A stretch of DNA of 64,000 nucleotides from Crocodylus rhombifer (GCA_038503035.1 JAVSML010001167.1:124001-188000), one strand, 5' to 3'; counted from the first letter of the stretch, positions 50,845 through 63,527 are shown. The notes: generated from the sequence alone by a model not told the origin. Numbers and translations are program-made.

Positions 50845-52529
50845 CAATTAATTGTGACCTTGCCAAAATAGCTAAAAAATATCCTCTAAAACCACAGTGG
50901 TTTTGCCAATAGGGCTTCTACTTTGTAGCTGTTGTCTTTCTTTCTGGTAACGAAAACCAGACTCTCTTTTGAACATTCCCACCACTACAGTCCTCAGAAG
51001 CCAGCTTCAGTAAAGAGTAGCATTTAGTAAGCATGAGCTACACTCAAGGATTGATTTGTTAAGCACAAGACTAGAAGAGACAGCAAAGAAACTCTCTCTT
51101 TTTTATGATAAATAACCTGGAAGGAAGTGGTTTATATTAAACTACAGGTGTAAGGTGTTCTTACTGCGTTCTTTCCAGCTGGACAGGTACAGTCTTCCTC
51201 TGTGTTAAAAAACCACATGGTTACCTGACTCAATCAGATACACAGCTTCAAACATTTTTGGTTTTTCTGTTTTGCACAGAATTAGTTTTTCCCATTAAAC
51301 AGAGGTGTCCTTTTTTAAGATAAAGCATATTGAATCATCAAAATAAACATGCAAGTTTAATTGCATCTAAGTTAATAGTACATAACTAGTCTGATTGCTG
51401 AAGTTTTAGAAAGGAAATAAAGCTGAAGGGTATTAAGTCGGACAGTGTATATATACCCACTTGGTTGAGGCATAAAACTACTGATAACCTCTAATGCAAC
51501 CTGTATTTTCAGCTACAGGACATAACAATTAGAGAAGGATTCAGGGTAAAGGAAGTAGAACATTCCAGGGACCATAGCTTCACTAAGTGTTTTGATCTCC
51601 AACAGTTACCTGAAAACCTAATGAGAAGACATGTTTTCATAAGGGTGGAATAAATCACTTATGCCTCTAAAGCTCTGACCTTTCTCTCCCACTTTTTCTA
51701 ATGTAAACACAGTGCTGTTTATTTGTTTTAAGGTAGCAAAAAAGGCCTCCCTGAGCTTGAGAGACAGTAAGGGACCATCATTGACCCAATGAACTCCCAA
51801 CTAAAACAGGCAAAGACACATTATTAATCGTCTCCTTCGTAATGCTAAGGAAACAAGGCTCTGAGAAATGCCAAGAGTTAAATGTACAAATGGACTAGCC
51901 ATTATAATACACCTAAATTCCAGGCACTTAGAAGCCAAAGGCCTAAGCATGGTGCTGAGCATACCTACTGGCTTGGACTCTTTAAGGGACACAGGTGGGG
52001 AGCCAACTGGATCTTCAAGGGCATGAGGTAGGCACCAACTGGCTTCATACATGCATGTGCACACACAGGGCCCCTAAACTTCACACACAGACACATGCAC
52101 ACCCACCCAACCCCCCTGTTTAGGGCCTTTCACCTTTGCTGATGCAATCTTAGGCATGTGTGGAGGTCAAGCATAGGTTTCTGAAGTTCAAAAATGTTTG
52201 TTTTAGGCACCTAAATATAATCTAAAAAGTAGTTGTCTAACTTCTTTAATACAGTGGCACCCAATCTTCAACCCCACAGCCTGGATGACTGAAACAGGGT
52301 CAGTGCATAGGATCGGTCCACAGATGTGATTCAGAACACTGATGCAGTCTCCCTCCCATCTGTCCGCAAATGCATGGATCCATTCACACATGGATCTATC
52401 TACATGCTGACCCAATCCCATATGCTGGATCTGGCCATGTGCAGGAGTGACTCTGTATGCCATACAATATAGTACTCTGGGGAGTATTATCTGGCTCACA
52501 GTGGGGTCCTCATAATCCAGAAATATGGC
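50845..52529. other. No recognisable gene
   Basis: Mixed AT-rich DNA with a short CA-rich patch near 52056-52110. A ttaggcacctaaatata stretch at 52204 looks like a very old amniote repeat. Nothing else is seen. Confidence 0.4.
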
Positions 52530-53005
52530 AGCAAGGGAGTGGTTCAGATGAACATGCTCTGAAATAAAGTGTGTTCTGTAACTTGTGTCTATGAAGTTCC
52601 CAGCCTATTGCTGTTTTCAGAATGGGAGGGGGGAAAGGGAGCAGAGGGAGTTTGGTCTGGGGTTTTTTCAGCTGTTGCTAGAAAGTGGGCTGGGAGGACT
52701 GGAGTCCAATCCACCCACCCCACCCTTCAGGGCCAGCTGGGGAACCCCAAGAATGAGCTCCTTCTGCTCCCTTTCGCCTCTCCAACTCAGAAAACAGCGC
52801 CTGGGCTGGGAGCCGGAGAGCAGCATTGCTATGGAGACTGGGCTGCAGGCTTGCAGCAAGCAGCTGGCATCCCCAACTCCTGGACGCAACCGTGAACTGC
52901 AGCTGGGTCCAGGAGATTGTTGCAACTCACAGTGCTTCCTGGAAAGTGCTGAGTTGCAACATGGAGTTGCTCTTCTGTCTGTGCCTTGTGGGCGTTGTGA
53001 GAGCA
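52530..53005. repeat. GC-rich interspersed repeat related to 26580-27025
   Basis: Shares ggttcagatgaacatgctct, a ggagtccaatccaccc-like block, a cttctgctcccttt block and the self-complementary gcaactcacagtgctt / aaagtgctgagttgc with the copy at 26.6 kb. The overlapping open frames of up to 142 codons on both strands are chance frames in GC-rich sequence. Confidence 0.65.
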
Positions 53006-53075
53006 GGAACTGAAATCCAGGTCTCCCATCTCCCTTCTGAGTCTCTCAGCCACTAAATTAGAGTCATGTTCTCTT
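53005..53075 (-). repeat. tRNA-derived SINE head-like fragment
   Basis: The plus strand ggaactgaaatccaggtctc followed by tctctcagccact is the reverse complement of a tRNA-like head (an A-box-like AGTGGCTGAGAGA and a B-box-like region). A second copy lies at about 53260-53330. Confidence 0.5.
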
Positions 53076-53259
53076 TGTCATATGCTTGCTTTCATTCTCA
53101 CACTGTCTCTTGCTCACATTGGCCTTACTAATTTTTGCATTCTTTTGCTACTATGTAGCCCAGATTCAACAGGAACTGTGGAGAGTTCTCATTGTAAGCT
53201 ATAGCTTGGACGTTAGAGTGTGTTTGTGAAACCAAAGGCGTCTGGATGCTCTCATGCTG

Positions 53260-53330
53260 AAAAAGAAACTGAATTTCAGTTGCCCACTTCCTAGGTAATT
53301 GCTCTAACCACTGTTGCATTATATAAAAGG
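53260..53330 (-). repeat. tRNA-derived SINE head-like fragment
   Basis: On the minus strand it reads CAGTGGTTAGAGCAATTACC, an A-box-like start, followed by GGGCAACTGAAATTCAG in the place of a worn B box. Same family as 53005-53075. Confidence 0.6.
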
Positions 53331-53505
53331 TGGACAGTCATGGCACCACCCTACTTTAAAAGGAAGTCAATGCACCTGATTTTGTGCAGAAGCTGACTGT
53401 GTCATTTTGTGTGTTGGGTACAATCAAAGAACGCATACTTGATTGCACCAATGGCGGCCGGCTGTTCTTTTTTAGATGCCTAGACAGCCAGATTTACATG
53501 CATAC

Positions 53506-53637
53506 GTGATTGTCCCCAAAATGCCACTTACATATAGAATGGCATTCTATTTCTGGTCATGCATGTGTGTAGGGCTATGCACACAGGACTGGAGTGCCAA
53601 CCTCTGTAAGTGGCATTTTGGGGACTTAGACAATCAT
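53506..53637. repeat. Fold-back with about 30-bp arms and a 70-base loop
   Basis: The arm at 53506-53532 (gtccccaaaatgccacttac core) is repeated inverted at 53605-53637 (gtaagtggcattttggggac core), with a small insertion in the right arm. The 72-base loop is not self-similar. It resembles a miniature inverted-repeat element; the family is unknown. Confidence 0.75.
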
Positions 53638-55799
53638 GTCAATGACCAAGTCCAGCTGTCAAAGCACCCAGAAAAGAATAGAATGCCACTCCAAGTTTCT
53701 GAAGACATAAAAATCTTATATGTAAGGAAAATTCAGCCCCGGCAAGATTGGTGCAGTTTTGGGCATACCTGAGGCATGTCTCTAGGTATGTCAATATATT
53801 TAGGCTCTTTAGCGGTTAAGCAGTAGCTGAGTAAGTGCTTTCAGGACCACAGTTTGGGATGTAAGTGAAAGTAAAGTTCCTACGCCCTTCATTCAGAAAG
53901 GTTACACATAATGTCCGTGACAGGGAAATTGCACCCAGAGTGTCTGCACCCCACTTCAACACTGAAATCGCAAGACAATCTGCCATCTTCGTAGAAACCA
54001 GTAGTAGTAAGTTCTCACTTTTAATCAAGTTAACGAGCCTGGCCATTTGTCAGTTAGAGAAAACCTTAAACGTTCCCTATGTTACTGTGCTATCACCTAC
54101 TGAAATTACACATGGAAACTACAACTTACCAGCTAGAGGTTCAAAGCCCTTCTGCCTTTAGAAGCAAGATGATCATCTTGGTGGTATTCTATGATTCATT
54201 TGTGCTATGCACATCAAGATATTTAGACTATCACTGCAATTATATAAAAGTTATTATACAAAGATGTTTCTATTCCAAAAAAAGCCAAGCTATCCATTGC
54301 ATGCATTATGTTACTATGCTGGATTGTTCACAAAGCCTCAAGCCTTCAACGGTTGCTTTCAGATTGCATCAGTACACACCTGTGAAAAAGGCTGAGCATC
54401 CTCTGTACTAGTATTACTGTCATCAGTAGTAACACAAGAGTTGAGTTCTCTATACCACCACCTGCCATCAGCAGGGCCCTTCTTGCACTAGGAGCTCTAC
54501 AGACACATAGAATGAGTCAACCCCATGCTCCAAATCACTTACAATATCATTAAACATAAATACTCTAAAAATGGAAAGGGAGGGATGGGGAGGTAACAGG
54601 ACAGCATAGGGCAGGGAAGCTGGAGGAAAAAGGATACCTAGTTCAATGTGAAATGGCACCTGGCTAAATGTCAATGTTTTTTAAAGGTATGAATGAAAGA
54701 GAAATACTAATATTAGGTGGTGTGCACCATACATTGCAGAGAACAAGGAATGACAGACATATGGAGAGATTTCCATACGTGTCAAGACAACACGGTATAT
54801 TCAATGGTGCCAGGAACACCAGACAACTCTGACACTGGTTATACTTTTTAGAGCTTTATGGATATGCAATAAGGTGGAACCAGAAAAAGTCTACAAAAAA
54901 TCCTCCCTTCAGAAAACGCTAATTTGGACTACCCCCATTAGACTTCCTTGAAGAGGCAAGCTGACATTCACTGCAGTGTTTAATCTGCTTAGAGTAGTTA
55001 TATTTGGAACTGCTGTTCTATTCTGCCATATGACTTTTCCCAGGAGCTGCAAAACTTATAAGAGGGAGTGCACATGAGAGAATATTCTGTTCCTATATGT
55101 GGGAATGTTATAGGAAAGCCATGACTTGGTACAGGACTGTTTTATTTTTTCCCTGTACACATTTTTTCCGTATTATACATCTTTCCATGCATTAATTCTC
55201 ATTTTGTATTTGTCCTCCTTACCATCTGCTTAGAAACAATATATTAGCTACTCAGAATCTGCATCTGATATCATATGCTTGTACGCTGCTAATTTCAGAG
55301 CTGGGGTGGGGAGGGGTGACTCCTGATTTATGTCAACAAAAGGGAGAACATATTATGCTCTAAGGGGCTGTTCTTCCTTTAATGTGTGGAAGTTACTTAT
55401 ACCCACTGAGGGAAGAGTACAGTAGAGTGCAAACAGTGAAAAGTGGCAATTCTACAGTGCTTAAGCACTCAAAACTAGTAGCTAGGTTGATAAATATCTG
55501 CCACTGGTGTCCCTGGCCCTGGCACAGTGTTGGTAGCATAGCACGATAGTACATAATATCTTGAAAGCTGATGGTACTGCCAGCAATTTCAGTTCACATC
55601 TCTAATCACTTTTTAAAACACTCACAACTTCAGGGAACAGTCCTCATTACGTTGTGTCAGATCTGCTTTCAGATATCAACCTAAATAACAGGATCACGGT
55701 CAATTATGCCAGGGTTAACATTTAAACAATCAGAAAGCCATCTGTATTCTTTCTACATGGTTTTCTTGGTTTTAGAGGCCACTAGGAGCAGAGGCCTCT
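53638..55799. other. No recognisable gene
   Basis: Includes 90-110-codon frames at 53865-54411 without motifs or splice signals. A worn piece near 54480-54560 (gagctctacagacacat) looks like the minus strand of the old 3'-end family of 31395-31510. Confidence 0.35.
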
Positions 55800-56275
55800 T
55801 TGCAGCACCACAAAATTGCACATGTTGCTCTTAAAAATGTGTGCCCTGCTGCTAATTTGCAGCACTGGGGCAAAATTTGCTACCAGGATTTCCTGGTAGC
55901 CAAAAAAAGCTCTGCAAAAAAAAGCAGCACAACACATACCAAAGTGCCATGTGTTGGGACAAATGCTGAGACAGGAGAGCAAGCAGCCCAGGGCTGCCTG
56001 CTCCCCCATCTCCAAGTGCCACTCCCTGGTTGTCTGGGGCACAGGGTGCCTCAATGTGGGGGTGCCTGCTGGCTAGCTCTGCACTGAGGCACCTTGTGCC
56101 CCAGCCAGCTCCCCGTGCAGCACATGGAGCAGTGGGACAATGTGTACCACTCAAACCACACCAGCAGGGGCATTCACTGTAGCACAAAGTAGCAGCACAC
56201 ATTTGTGCCGCACCCACTACTATTTGTGCTGCTGCACACACATGCCCCTGCTCATGTGGATGCAGCCAAAAAGGG
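55800..56275. repeat. Probable DNA transposon with inverted, GCAGCAC-rich ends
   Basis: Left-side blocks (atgtgtgccctgctgctaat, agcactggggcaaaa) and right-side blocks (tagcagcacacatttgtgcc, gtgctgctgcacacac) are partly inverted relative to each other. The interior is GC-rich. Exact ends and duplication were not resolved. The 129-codon frame on the minus strand conflicts with frames on the plus strand. Confidence 0.45.
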
Positions 56276-57286
56276 CTATTTCCATTATTTTTTGCACACC
56301 CACCTCATTCCATTAACTTCAGTGGGAATTGCCACTAAAATAAGAAAGACTAGATTCAGCCCACAATTATTTATGTGGGTTCTACTTTCAAAGAGCTTGC
56401 AAGCAACAGAAGATTCCAAGGAAGGGAATTTGTAGGCCAGTAATTGAAAGTATGGGACATCATCAGCACCTCCTAAAGATTAGAACCAGAACCACTCAGA
56501 ACAGTATAAGATTTAGTGTATTTGTCTCATGTTACGCAAAGTATAATTTAGGTTATGTTGATGTTTCTATTACAAACCCTGGGAAGTGGGTGTTTCTAAC
56601 TGGAGTGTACATTCCCGTAAAAAAATGGCCTTAAAAGGGAGTCGTCTCAAGAGTGAGAAGGATAAATCTCTTCAGTTTAAAAACATGCAAACCACCCACA
56701 GGTTAAAGCTCCTTTTTCACTACTTTTGCTCAAAAGATACTTTTGACTAGAGGTAACGATAACTTGTGAGGATGACTGAGTGCACAGCCCACTCTGAATA
56801 TATTATTAAAATGATTTGTTTCATTAAAAACAACTTACTACAGCAGACAAGTGGAAATTTATCGCTAACAATTATGTTATAATTGTTATATTGCCTGGAG
56901 ATACTTTATTTCCACTTACATGAATGACCCCAATCATCAACTTCATCCACTGGACAAAGAATTCTCAAACTAAGAACATTAGCAGCAGTTAAACGCACTG
57001 AGTGGAGTACTTGCACACACCAGACTTCCCACTGATATAGGCTGCTGGTATTTAGTTTTATACATGCAGCAGGTATGATCATTTGGACTTTTTAAATGAC
57101 TTCTATTTCTCCAGGTTTTAAATACATTAATGTGTGCCCTTCCCAACTTCCTTCTTATATGTCTTCATAGTTAAGGGATACTCTTCAGGAATGTGCCCAC
57201 TGAAATAAGAAGGGCAGCTAATATACTGCAGAGACTTCTTAGCCGTTATACTTTCTCTTCCCCTCTCCTCGACCAGTGTCAAGGAC
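56276..57286. other. No recognisable feature
   Basis: AT-rich sequence between two DNA transposons, with no motif-bearing frame. Confidence 0.4.
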
Positions 57287-58392
57287 ATGGCTGCCAGGGC
57301 CAGATTAACCCATTAGTGGTCCCTAGGCAAACAAACTTGTGGCCCCAAGCTGGTCGAGACCCCCCCCCCTCCTCCCCCCCAGACTACCAGCCATGGGGAG
57401 CGGGGCTTGGAGGAGTGTTCCCAAGTCTCGTGAGGAAAAAAGGACCTGCCTTTAAAAACAAGCCCAATGTATTTCAAAGAGAGGGGAGTGGGGGTGGGTG
57501 GTGTCCATGGGGGGATTGTGAGGGGGTGTGGCTGTATGTGGGGATTCAATAGGGTATGTTGGGGTATATAGATGGGAGGGTTGTGGGAGCAGGGTGTGGG
57601 TGTGTGAGGGAGGGTGAGAGGTATGAAGACACCCACACACTCCCACCCATGGTTCATAGCCCCCGCCGCCAGTGGTGGCTGCCCTTGGGACCTGCCCCAC
57701 AATGGGTGGCTCTAGCCAGTGCTGCACAGTGGTGGCAAACAGCACAGCCCCGCCAGCTGCCTCTCTTGCACTGGGGGCCACACAGTCTATGTGCAGCTCC
57801 ACAGTACCGGGGGAAGCAGCGTGGGCTGGAGCTAGCTGCCTTCCCCACACCCTGCTTCCCATGACCTGAACAGCAGGAGGCGGGGAAGGCAGCTGGCTCT
57901 GGGCTTTCCCCAGCAGCATGAAGCTGTATGTGCACTATGCGAAGTCCAGTGCAAGAGAGGTGGCTGGCAGGACTGCGCTCCTCGCTCCCACCATGTAGTG
58001 CTGGCTGGAGCTGTGTACCCAAGCTTGCATGGGCCATGAATGCCCCGAGGGTTGCTGGTGCTGGTGGTGGGGGCTGTGTGCCATGGGGGTCTCCACACCC
58101 TGACAAACTTCATGCGCCTGCCACCACCGTTGGGCACAGGCTTCGTGCTCCCGCCCAGCTGCAACCTCCATTCCCGACCCCCCAAATCTGCCCTCTCCCT
58201 ACCTGGAGCCTGGAGCAAGCTGGAGGCTGGGGAAGGCACTCAGGTCCCCAGGGTGGCAGCAAGAAGAGCCCTGCCCAGAAGGGAAGGGAGGCAGATGGGG
58301 CCATTCACTCCAGTACCAGGGAGAGAAGGACTGGGCCCCTCCAAGCTTAGGGCCCTAGTTTACCTATGTGTGAATCTGGCTCTGATGGCAAC
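57287..58392. mobile_element. GC-rich hAT element (57295-58384) with 8-bp target duplication
   Basis: The left end is cagggccagattaaccc; the right end gtgtgaatctggctctg is its inverted partner. The subterminal blocks ccctaggcaaac (left) and tagggccctagtttacc (right) pair as well. Flanking 8-mers atggctgc (57287-57294) and atggcaac (58385-58392) match at 6 of 8. Several long open frames (up to 259 codons at 58040-58819) overlap on both strands and run across the element's end, so none is credible as a transposase. Confidence 0.87.
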
Positions 58393-58799
58393 CCCCTATC
58401 ACTTTCCTCCCAATCACCTTGACAAATTAGGAGTCCCAGTATTTTCTTTCAAAAGAATAAAAAGGCCAACTATATGTGCATTTACAATAAAGGCTAAAAC
58501 TGAAGAACCTATCTTACTTTTATCAACTCATCATTTTTCTCTCATATTTAGTGTATTAAAGATGCAGCTTCTGGAGACATTTGACTACTGTTCTCAGCTG
58601 TCTTTTCTTTTTTTAAAAAAGAAAGGAATTTCTAGGCCTTATGGATATGGTGGAAAGCATCATAACTTGACACAAATGTACCCTGAAGGTTCAGCCATGA
58701 GATGGTGCATAAGACTGCATGTCAAAATGAGGGCGGCTGTGTGGTATGTGGTGCTGCAGACAGACCCCACACATGCAGGCATTCCCTGTGATACTACTT

Positions 58800-59145
58800 G
58801 CAGCGTGGGGTATTTTTGACCTGGGGTTAAAAAAACCCATACCTTAAAAAGCAGGGCAGTGCACATGGAGGCAGCATGCATAGCCCAAAACCAGAGGCTG
58901 GCCTGGCTGAGCCATTCTTCGGCTGCTAGCCAGGCCCCCAGCTGCAGGAGTGCCACAGCTGCAGCTCCCCAGAGCCCGCAAGGCCCCAGGTAAGGCTGCT
59001 GTTGCCAGTTGCAGCCTCCCCTACCCAACCTGGTATAACCTGCTGCATGCCAGAGCGTGTGTGGCGTGGGCGTTCCCTGGGGGCAAGCGGCAGTGGCACA
59101 AGGTGTGCCACTGTTATTTGTCCCTGGGGAAAAATGGCCACACCC
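58800..59145. repeat. GC-rich interspersed repeat, copy B
   Basis: Shares ordered blocks with 15868-16190: aaaaaaacccataccttaaa, an aaaccagaggctggcct block, gccccaggtaaggctgct and atttgtccctgggg. The 164-codon minus-strand frame crosses it and is a chance frame. Confidence 0.65.
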
Positions 59146-61147
59146 ATCAGACATAGCGTAAGATTATAAAATACTATTAGGAAAAAGAATCTCATGACTT
59201 CCAGCTAAAAGAAAGAAAATCACAAAGGGCAACTGAATCTCACCTTTTTTTATACTTGGGGCTGGTACTACAGCCTTTCCCCAGTTCTCCTTTTCAGAGC
59301 ACTAATAGGCCTGCTTGTATTAAATACACACTGCTAATGCATTCAGGGCAGGCATTCCAAGCCAGAACTACAAAGGGCTCTCCCCAATTTCAGCTCTAAT
59401 GTGTCCGTGTTGTGATCCATCTGCAACTGCACCCACATGGTGCCAGATTGCTCTACAATGCTGAGCCCAGAAGAACAAGGTGAAATGCTTCCTTGGTTAC
59501 ACAGCTGACCAGGGCAGACTGCTGCAGTTAGAGCTATCCCAAGGGAACATTAACTACAGCCACTTTGTAGCTGGCTACATACCAGTGCTGCTGTCTGAGT
59601 TTCTGGAACAACCTGAGTTTGAGATGACCTTTGCAACTACAAAAGGCCTTTTGTAATGATATGCCTTATTCCTGCTGCTTGTGCTACAGTGACTACAGTC
59701 CTCTGCCCATTCTAGAAGGCCTTAATACTATGATCAGTGTTCCCACAACAGCTGAGGGAACAAGAACTGGGCAGAAAGAGTAACACACTTTTTTAAGCGC
59801 TGAGGAAACTGCCATGAGAGAGAAAAACAGAGAGAGAAATGGGAAGGAATTACATAGCACCCAGCCTAGTTGGCATAAGCCTGTAAGAGTCTTTCCATCA
59901 TTTTCCACTATCCTTTTACCTCCAATCCCCCTACTTCATTTCTCTGACTCCCTAGGCAATGGGAGGGATAGTACTATCTGGTAGAGATGCCTTGATGAAG
60001 TATGGCAGCCACCTTCTCACAGGAGTTAGCTGCTCCCCTGTGACCCTATTACTTCTTACAACGAGGTAGCTAATAACAACATGGATATTGATTTTCACTT
60101 GAGTTGAGGTGGAAGGTGCAAGGGCTTACCCTGCAGGAAACAATTTAAGAGACAAGTTCACCATACTGGTGCTGAGAGATTAGCTTGTGTGAAAATGAGA
60201 TGTCATCAGTAACTTTATTCAGTAAGCAGCAAGTAGCAAGCACAATGTCAGTAGGGTGGAGACAGGTTTCCTGTAGTAACTCACAAGGACTAAGGCTGGA
60301 ACTACTGCAAATCATTTGCTTTTTTAAGATCAATTGTAATGTAAATGTTAACACTGCCTAATAGGCAACAAAGCAGGGAAATGATGAGTCAGACTCGCTC
60401 ATAGTTCATTTGAACAAGCCACATGCAAGCAGAGATTCATGAATCTGTGCAAGTGAAATCCTGTTGCGGGGGGGGGTGGTCCTTTTATTGTTTTTACAAA
60501 GACAGCAGAAGGGAAGGGCATACGGGATGTTTGAAGGAAGCCCTCATGCAGACATTCCTCTGTGGTACTAATACCAGTATTGTCCAGACCTGTTCCTAAA
60601 ACACCTTTTTATTTTAATTTAAAATGTAATTTCACTATAATCCAAGGCAGTCTACTGCCATTCAGTTTCAGGTGGAATGTTTTATATTGTGCTTTAATGG
60701 GAAGTTTTTATTTTTCCTGACAAGGAGAATACATCTTCTCTTTTGGAGGAGATAAGAAACATTTGGGAATACATGAGACTGTCTGACAATTAAGAAGAGC
60801 TGGCAAACTGCCTGTTCTTTGGATAGGTTTAAACAAGGGTTTCAGCCTCTGTAACTATTATGAAGATAACAGATTAACAGCTCAGTAGGCTTTGAGGACC
60901 AATAACTTCAACTCAAAACAATCACAAATATTCTTACGGTTGCCTTTTGGGGCACAATTTAAATAACTTCCCTACTAAGTATTTTAAACTCTGCTGCTGT
61001 ATTTTTGTGTTTATTTCCTTTCTTCACATATTTTTCCTGGTCAGTAAAACATTTTCCTTCTCTACAAAAAAGAAGAATCAGTGTGACAGTTAAAGAGTTA
61101 CAAAAAGATCTCACAAAACTGAATAAGTAGGTAACAAAGTGGAAGAT
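59146..61147. other. No recognisable gene
   Basis: Mixed DNA; a G-run lies at about 60467-60476. No exons or repeat ends are seen. Confidence 0.4.
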
Positions 61148-61304
61148 GAAGGTTGCCAGAATCTGGAATGGGCTGCCAAGGGAGGAGGTGATCTCCTCTA
61201 CCTTGGGGGTCTTCAAGAGGAGACTGGGCAAGCACCTGGCTGGGGTCGTCTGACCCAGTGCTCTTTCCTGCCCAGGGCAGGGGGTCGGACTCAATGACCT
61301 ACTG
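61148..61304 (+). mobile_element. LINE/CR1 3' end fragment
   Basis: Encodes the CR1 terminal motif (R-I-W-N-G-L-P-R-E-E-V) and carries the tail gtcggactcaatgacctact. It is the last 150 bases or so of an element and abuts another CR1 piece without a gap. Confidence 0.85.
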
Positions 61305-61945
61305 AGGATTAGACAAATTTATGGAGGATAAGACCATCGGGGTTATTGGACACAAGAGGGACGTAACCTATGGAAGGTGACTGGGAGAGTATGTCAATGG
61401 ATGGATTACTGTACCTATGCCGTGTATCTTATTCCATTCCTCTAAAGTAGAGGTATCATGCATCCAACCCACAGGCTGGATCTGGCCCCTAGAGCCACAG
61501 CATCTGGCCTGCTGAGTTACTAGTGGACTGGGGGATTTGGGGGCATAGCTAGCAATAGTGAACATGGCCTTCTACAGAATCTAGGGCCCTGTGGCCGTGG
61601 CTCACACCACCTTCAGTGATGTATGCGGGGAGGGAGAGCCCAAGGAGGTCAGCACAACACTTGTGCAACTCCAATATGACAAGCAGCCACCTGGCCTGTG
61701 GCCACCTGCCCCACTCATTGCCGTTGCTTTGCCACTGGTGCCAAAGTAGCTGTGGTGGCTGCTGCTGCTGCTGTGGCTATCACTTCATGTCCCACATTGG
61801 ATCCAACCTCCAAGGAGACCCATATTCTGGATCTGGCCCAGGACATAAGGTGAGTTTGACACTCCTGCTCTAAAGCACTGTTATTTGCCACTGTCAGAGA
61901 CAGGATGCTAGGCAAGATGGGCCCTTTGGTCTGACCCCTCACAAG
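61305..61945 (+). mobile_element. LINE/CR1 3' region split by a hAT insertion
   Basis: The part at 61305-61439 (attagacaaatttatggagg, a K-F-M-E-D-K coding block) continues at 61868-61945 (tgccactgtcagagacagga, ggccctttggtctgacccct), the usual CR1 3' order. The gap is filled by the hAT at 61448-61867. The two CR1 halves are continuous once one copy of the 8-bp duplication is removed. Confidence 0.88.
61440..61875. mobile_element. hAT element (61448-61867) with perfect 8-bp target duplication
   Basis: The 8-mer ctctaaag occurs at 61440-61447 and 61868-61875. The left end tagaggtatcatgcatcc and the right end, on the minus strand CAGGAGTGTCAAACTCACC, are inverted hAT-type ends. Both ends carry a ggatctggcc block. 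The 420-bp element is non-autonomous. It interrupts a CR1. Confidence 0.93.
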
Positions 61946-61979
61946 CAGAGGCAAAGCTCCCATTGACTTCAGCTGGTAC

Positions 61980-63440
61980 AGAATGAAACTCGTGGTACCT
62001 TCAAGAAAATGCAGGCATCTACAGTGCAGCTACAAGAAGCTAAAGCTTACTGTTATCAGCAGGTGCATCCCTTGGCAACTTGGACAGCAGCCACCATGCG
62101 ATGATAGAGTTCAGGATCCTGAGGAAAGGAAGGAAGGAGAACAGCAGAGTAAAGACCCTGGAAAAGCAGGCTTCAACTCGCTCAGGGAACTCATGATCAG
62201 GAACCCCTGGGAAGACAGACTGAGGGGGAGAGGAGTCCAGGAGAGCTGGCTGTACTTGAAAGAAGCCTTACTGAGAGTGCAGGAACAAACCATCTCAATC
62301 CACAGGAAGACTAGCAAGTATGGCAGAAGTCCAGCTTGGCTTAGGAGGGAACTCTTCAGTTAACTAAATCACAAAAAGGAAGCTTATAAGAAGTGGAAAC
62401 ATGGACAAATAACTAAGGAAAAATATAAAAGCACTGCTCGGGTAAGCAGGGATGAAGTCAGGAAGGCCAAAGCGCAGCTGGAGTTGCAGCTAGCAAAGGA
62501 TGTGAAGGGTAACAAGGAGGGTTTCTACAAGTATGTCAGTAGCAAGATGAGGATCAGGAAAATTCTGGTTTCTTCACTGAATCGGGGAGGCAACCTTGTG
62601 ACAGAGGATGCAGAAAAGGCTGAAGTACCCAATGCCTTTTTCACCTCAGTTTTCACAGGCAAGGTCAGATCCCAGACTATGGTACCTGGCAGCACAGTTT
62701 GGGGTGGAGGTGAGCAGCCAACAGTGAAGAAAGAACAGGATGGGGACTATTTAGAAAAGCTGGACATATACGAGTCCATGGGACTGGATGGTGCTAAGGG
62801 AGTTGTCTGATGTAATTGCAGAGCCACTGGCCATCATCTTAAAAAATTCATGGTGATCAAGAGAGGTCCCGAATGATTGGACAAGGGCAAACATAGTGCT
62901 CATATTTAAGAAAGGGGAAAAGGAGGATCCAGGGAACTACAGACCAATCAGCCTCACCTCAATCCCTGGAAAAATCATGGAGCAGATCCCCAAGGAATCC
63001 ATCTCAAAGCACCTAGAGGAGAAGGTGATTAGGAACATCAGCATGGATTCACCAAGGGCAAGTCATGCCTGACCAACCTGATTCCCTTCTATGATGAGAT
63101 GACTGGCTCTGTGGATGCAGGGAGACCAGTGGATGTGGTATACTTTGATTTTAGCAAGGCTTTTGATAGGGTCTCCCATGATGTTGTCATAGGCAAGCTA
63201 AGGAAGTGTGGGTTGGATGAATGCACTATAAGGTGAAGAGAAAACTTGCTGGAGCATAGGGCTCAGAGAGTAGTAATCAATGGCTCAGTCTGTAGTTGGC
63301 AGCCAGTATCAAGTGGAGTGCCTCTAGGATCAATCCTGGGGCCAATTTTGTTCAATGTCTTCATCAACAACTTGGAAGATGGTATAAAGTGCACCCTAAG
63401 GAAGTTTTCAGATGACACCAAGCTGTGGGGAGTAGTAGAT
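61980..63440 (+). mobile_element. LINE/CR1 with the longest reverse-transcriptase remnant
   Basis: The translation follows CR1 pol from the region between endonuclease and reverse transcriptase (frame at 61983-62363), through the spacer (62484-62810), to the reverse-transcriptase palm: P-I-S-L-T-S near 62945, F-T-K-G-K-S-C-L-T-N near 63048-63078, Y-F-D-F-S-K-A-F-D at about 63141-63167, G-V-P-L-G-S-I-L-G-P-I-L-F-N-V-F near 63318-63361, and F-S-D-D-T-K-L at about 63405-63425. The second catalytic block has FSDD where FADD is usual. Frames are broken by stops (TGA at 62808, another near 63234) and frameshifts. The copy is cut at about 63440 by another repeat. Confidence 0.92.
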
Positions 63441-63527
63441 ACTAGGGGTGTGCGAATCTTCTGTCACCTATTTGATTTGGAAAAGATATGGCCTGATTCA
63501 GAGGCTGAATCACTAAATCTGAATTGA
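63246..63527 (+). pseudogene. CR1 reverse-transcriptase palm fragment
   Basis: This open stretch of the CR1 above includes the G-V-P-L-G-S-I-L-G-P block and the F-S-D-D catalytic motif, the site that binds metal ions in reverse transcription. The first catalytic aspartate (in YFDF) lies upstream behind a stop. The last 30 or so codons run into the unrelated repeat at 63441 and are not CR1. It cannot produce a working enzyme. Confidence 0.8.

Noticed and set aside
53005..53330. tRNA genes on the minus strand
   Set aside because: Only A-box-like and worn B-box-like regions are present, with no cloverleaf pairing; they are SINE heads.
57193..58819. Several open frames of 100-259 codons on both strands
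   Set aside because: They lie in or across a GC-rich hAT with defined ends, overlap one another on opposite strands, and show no transposase or other family motif.
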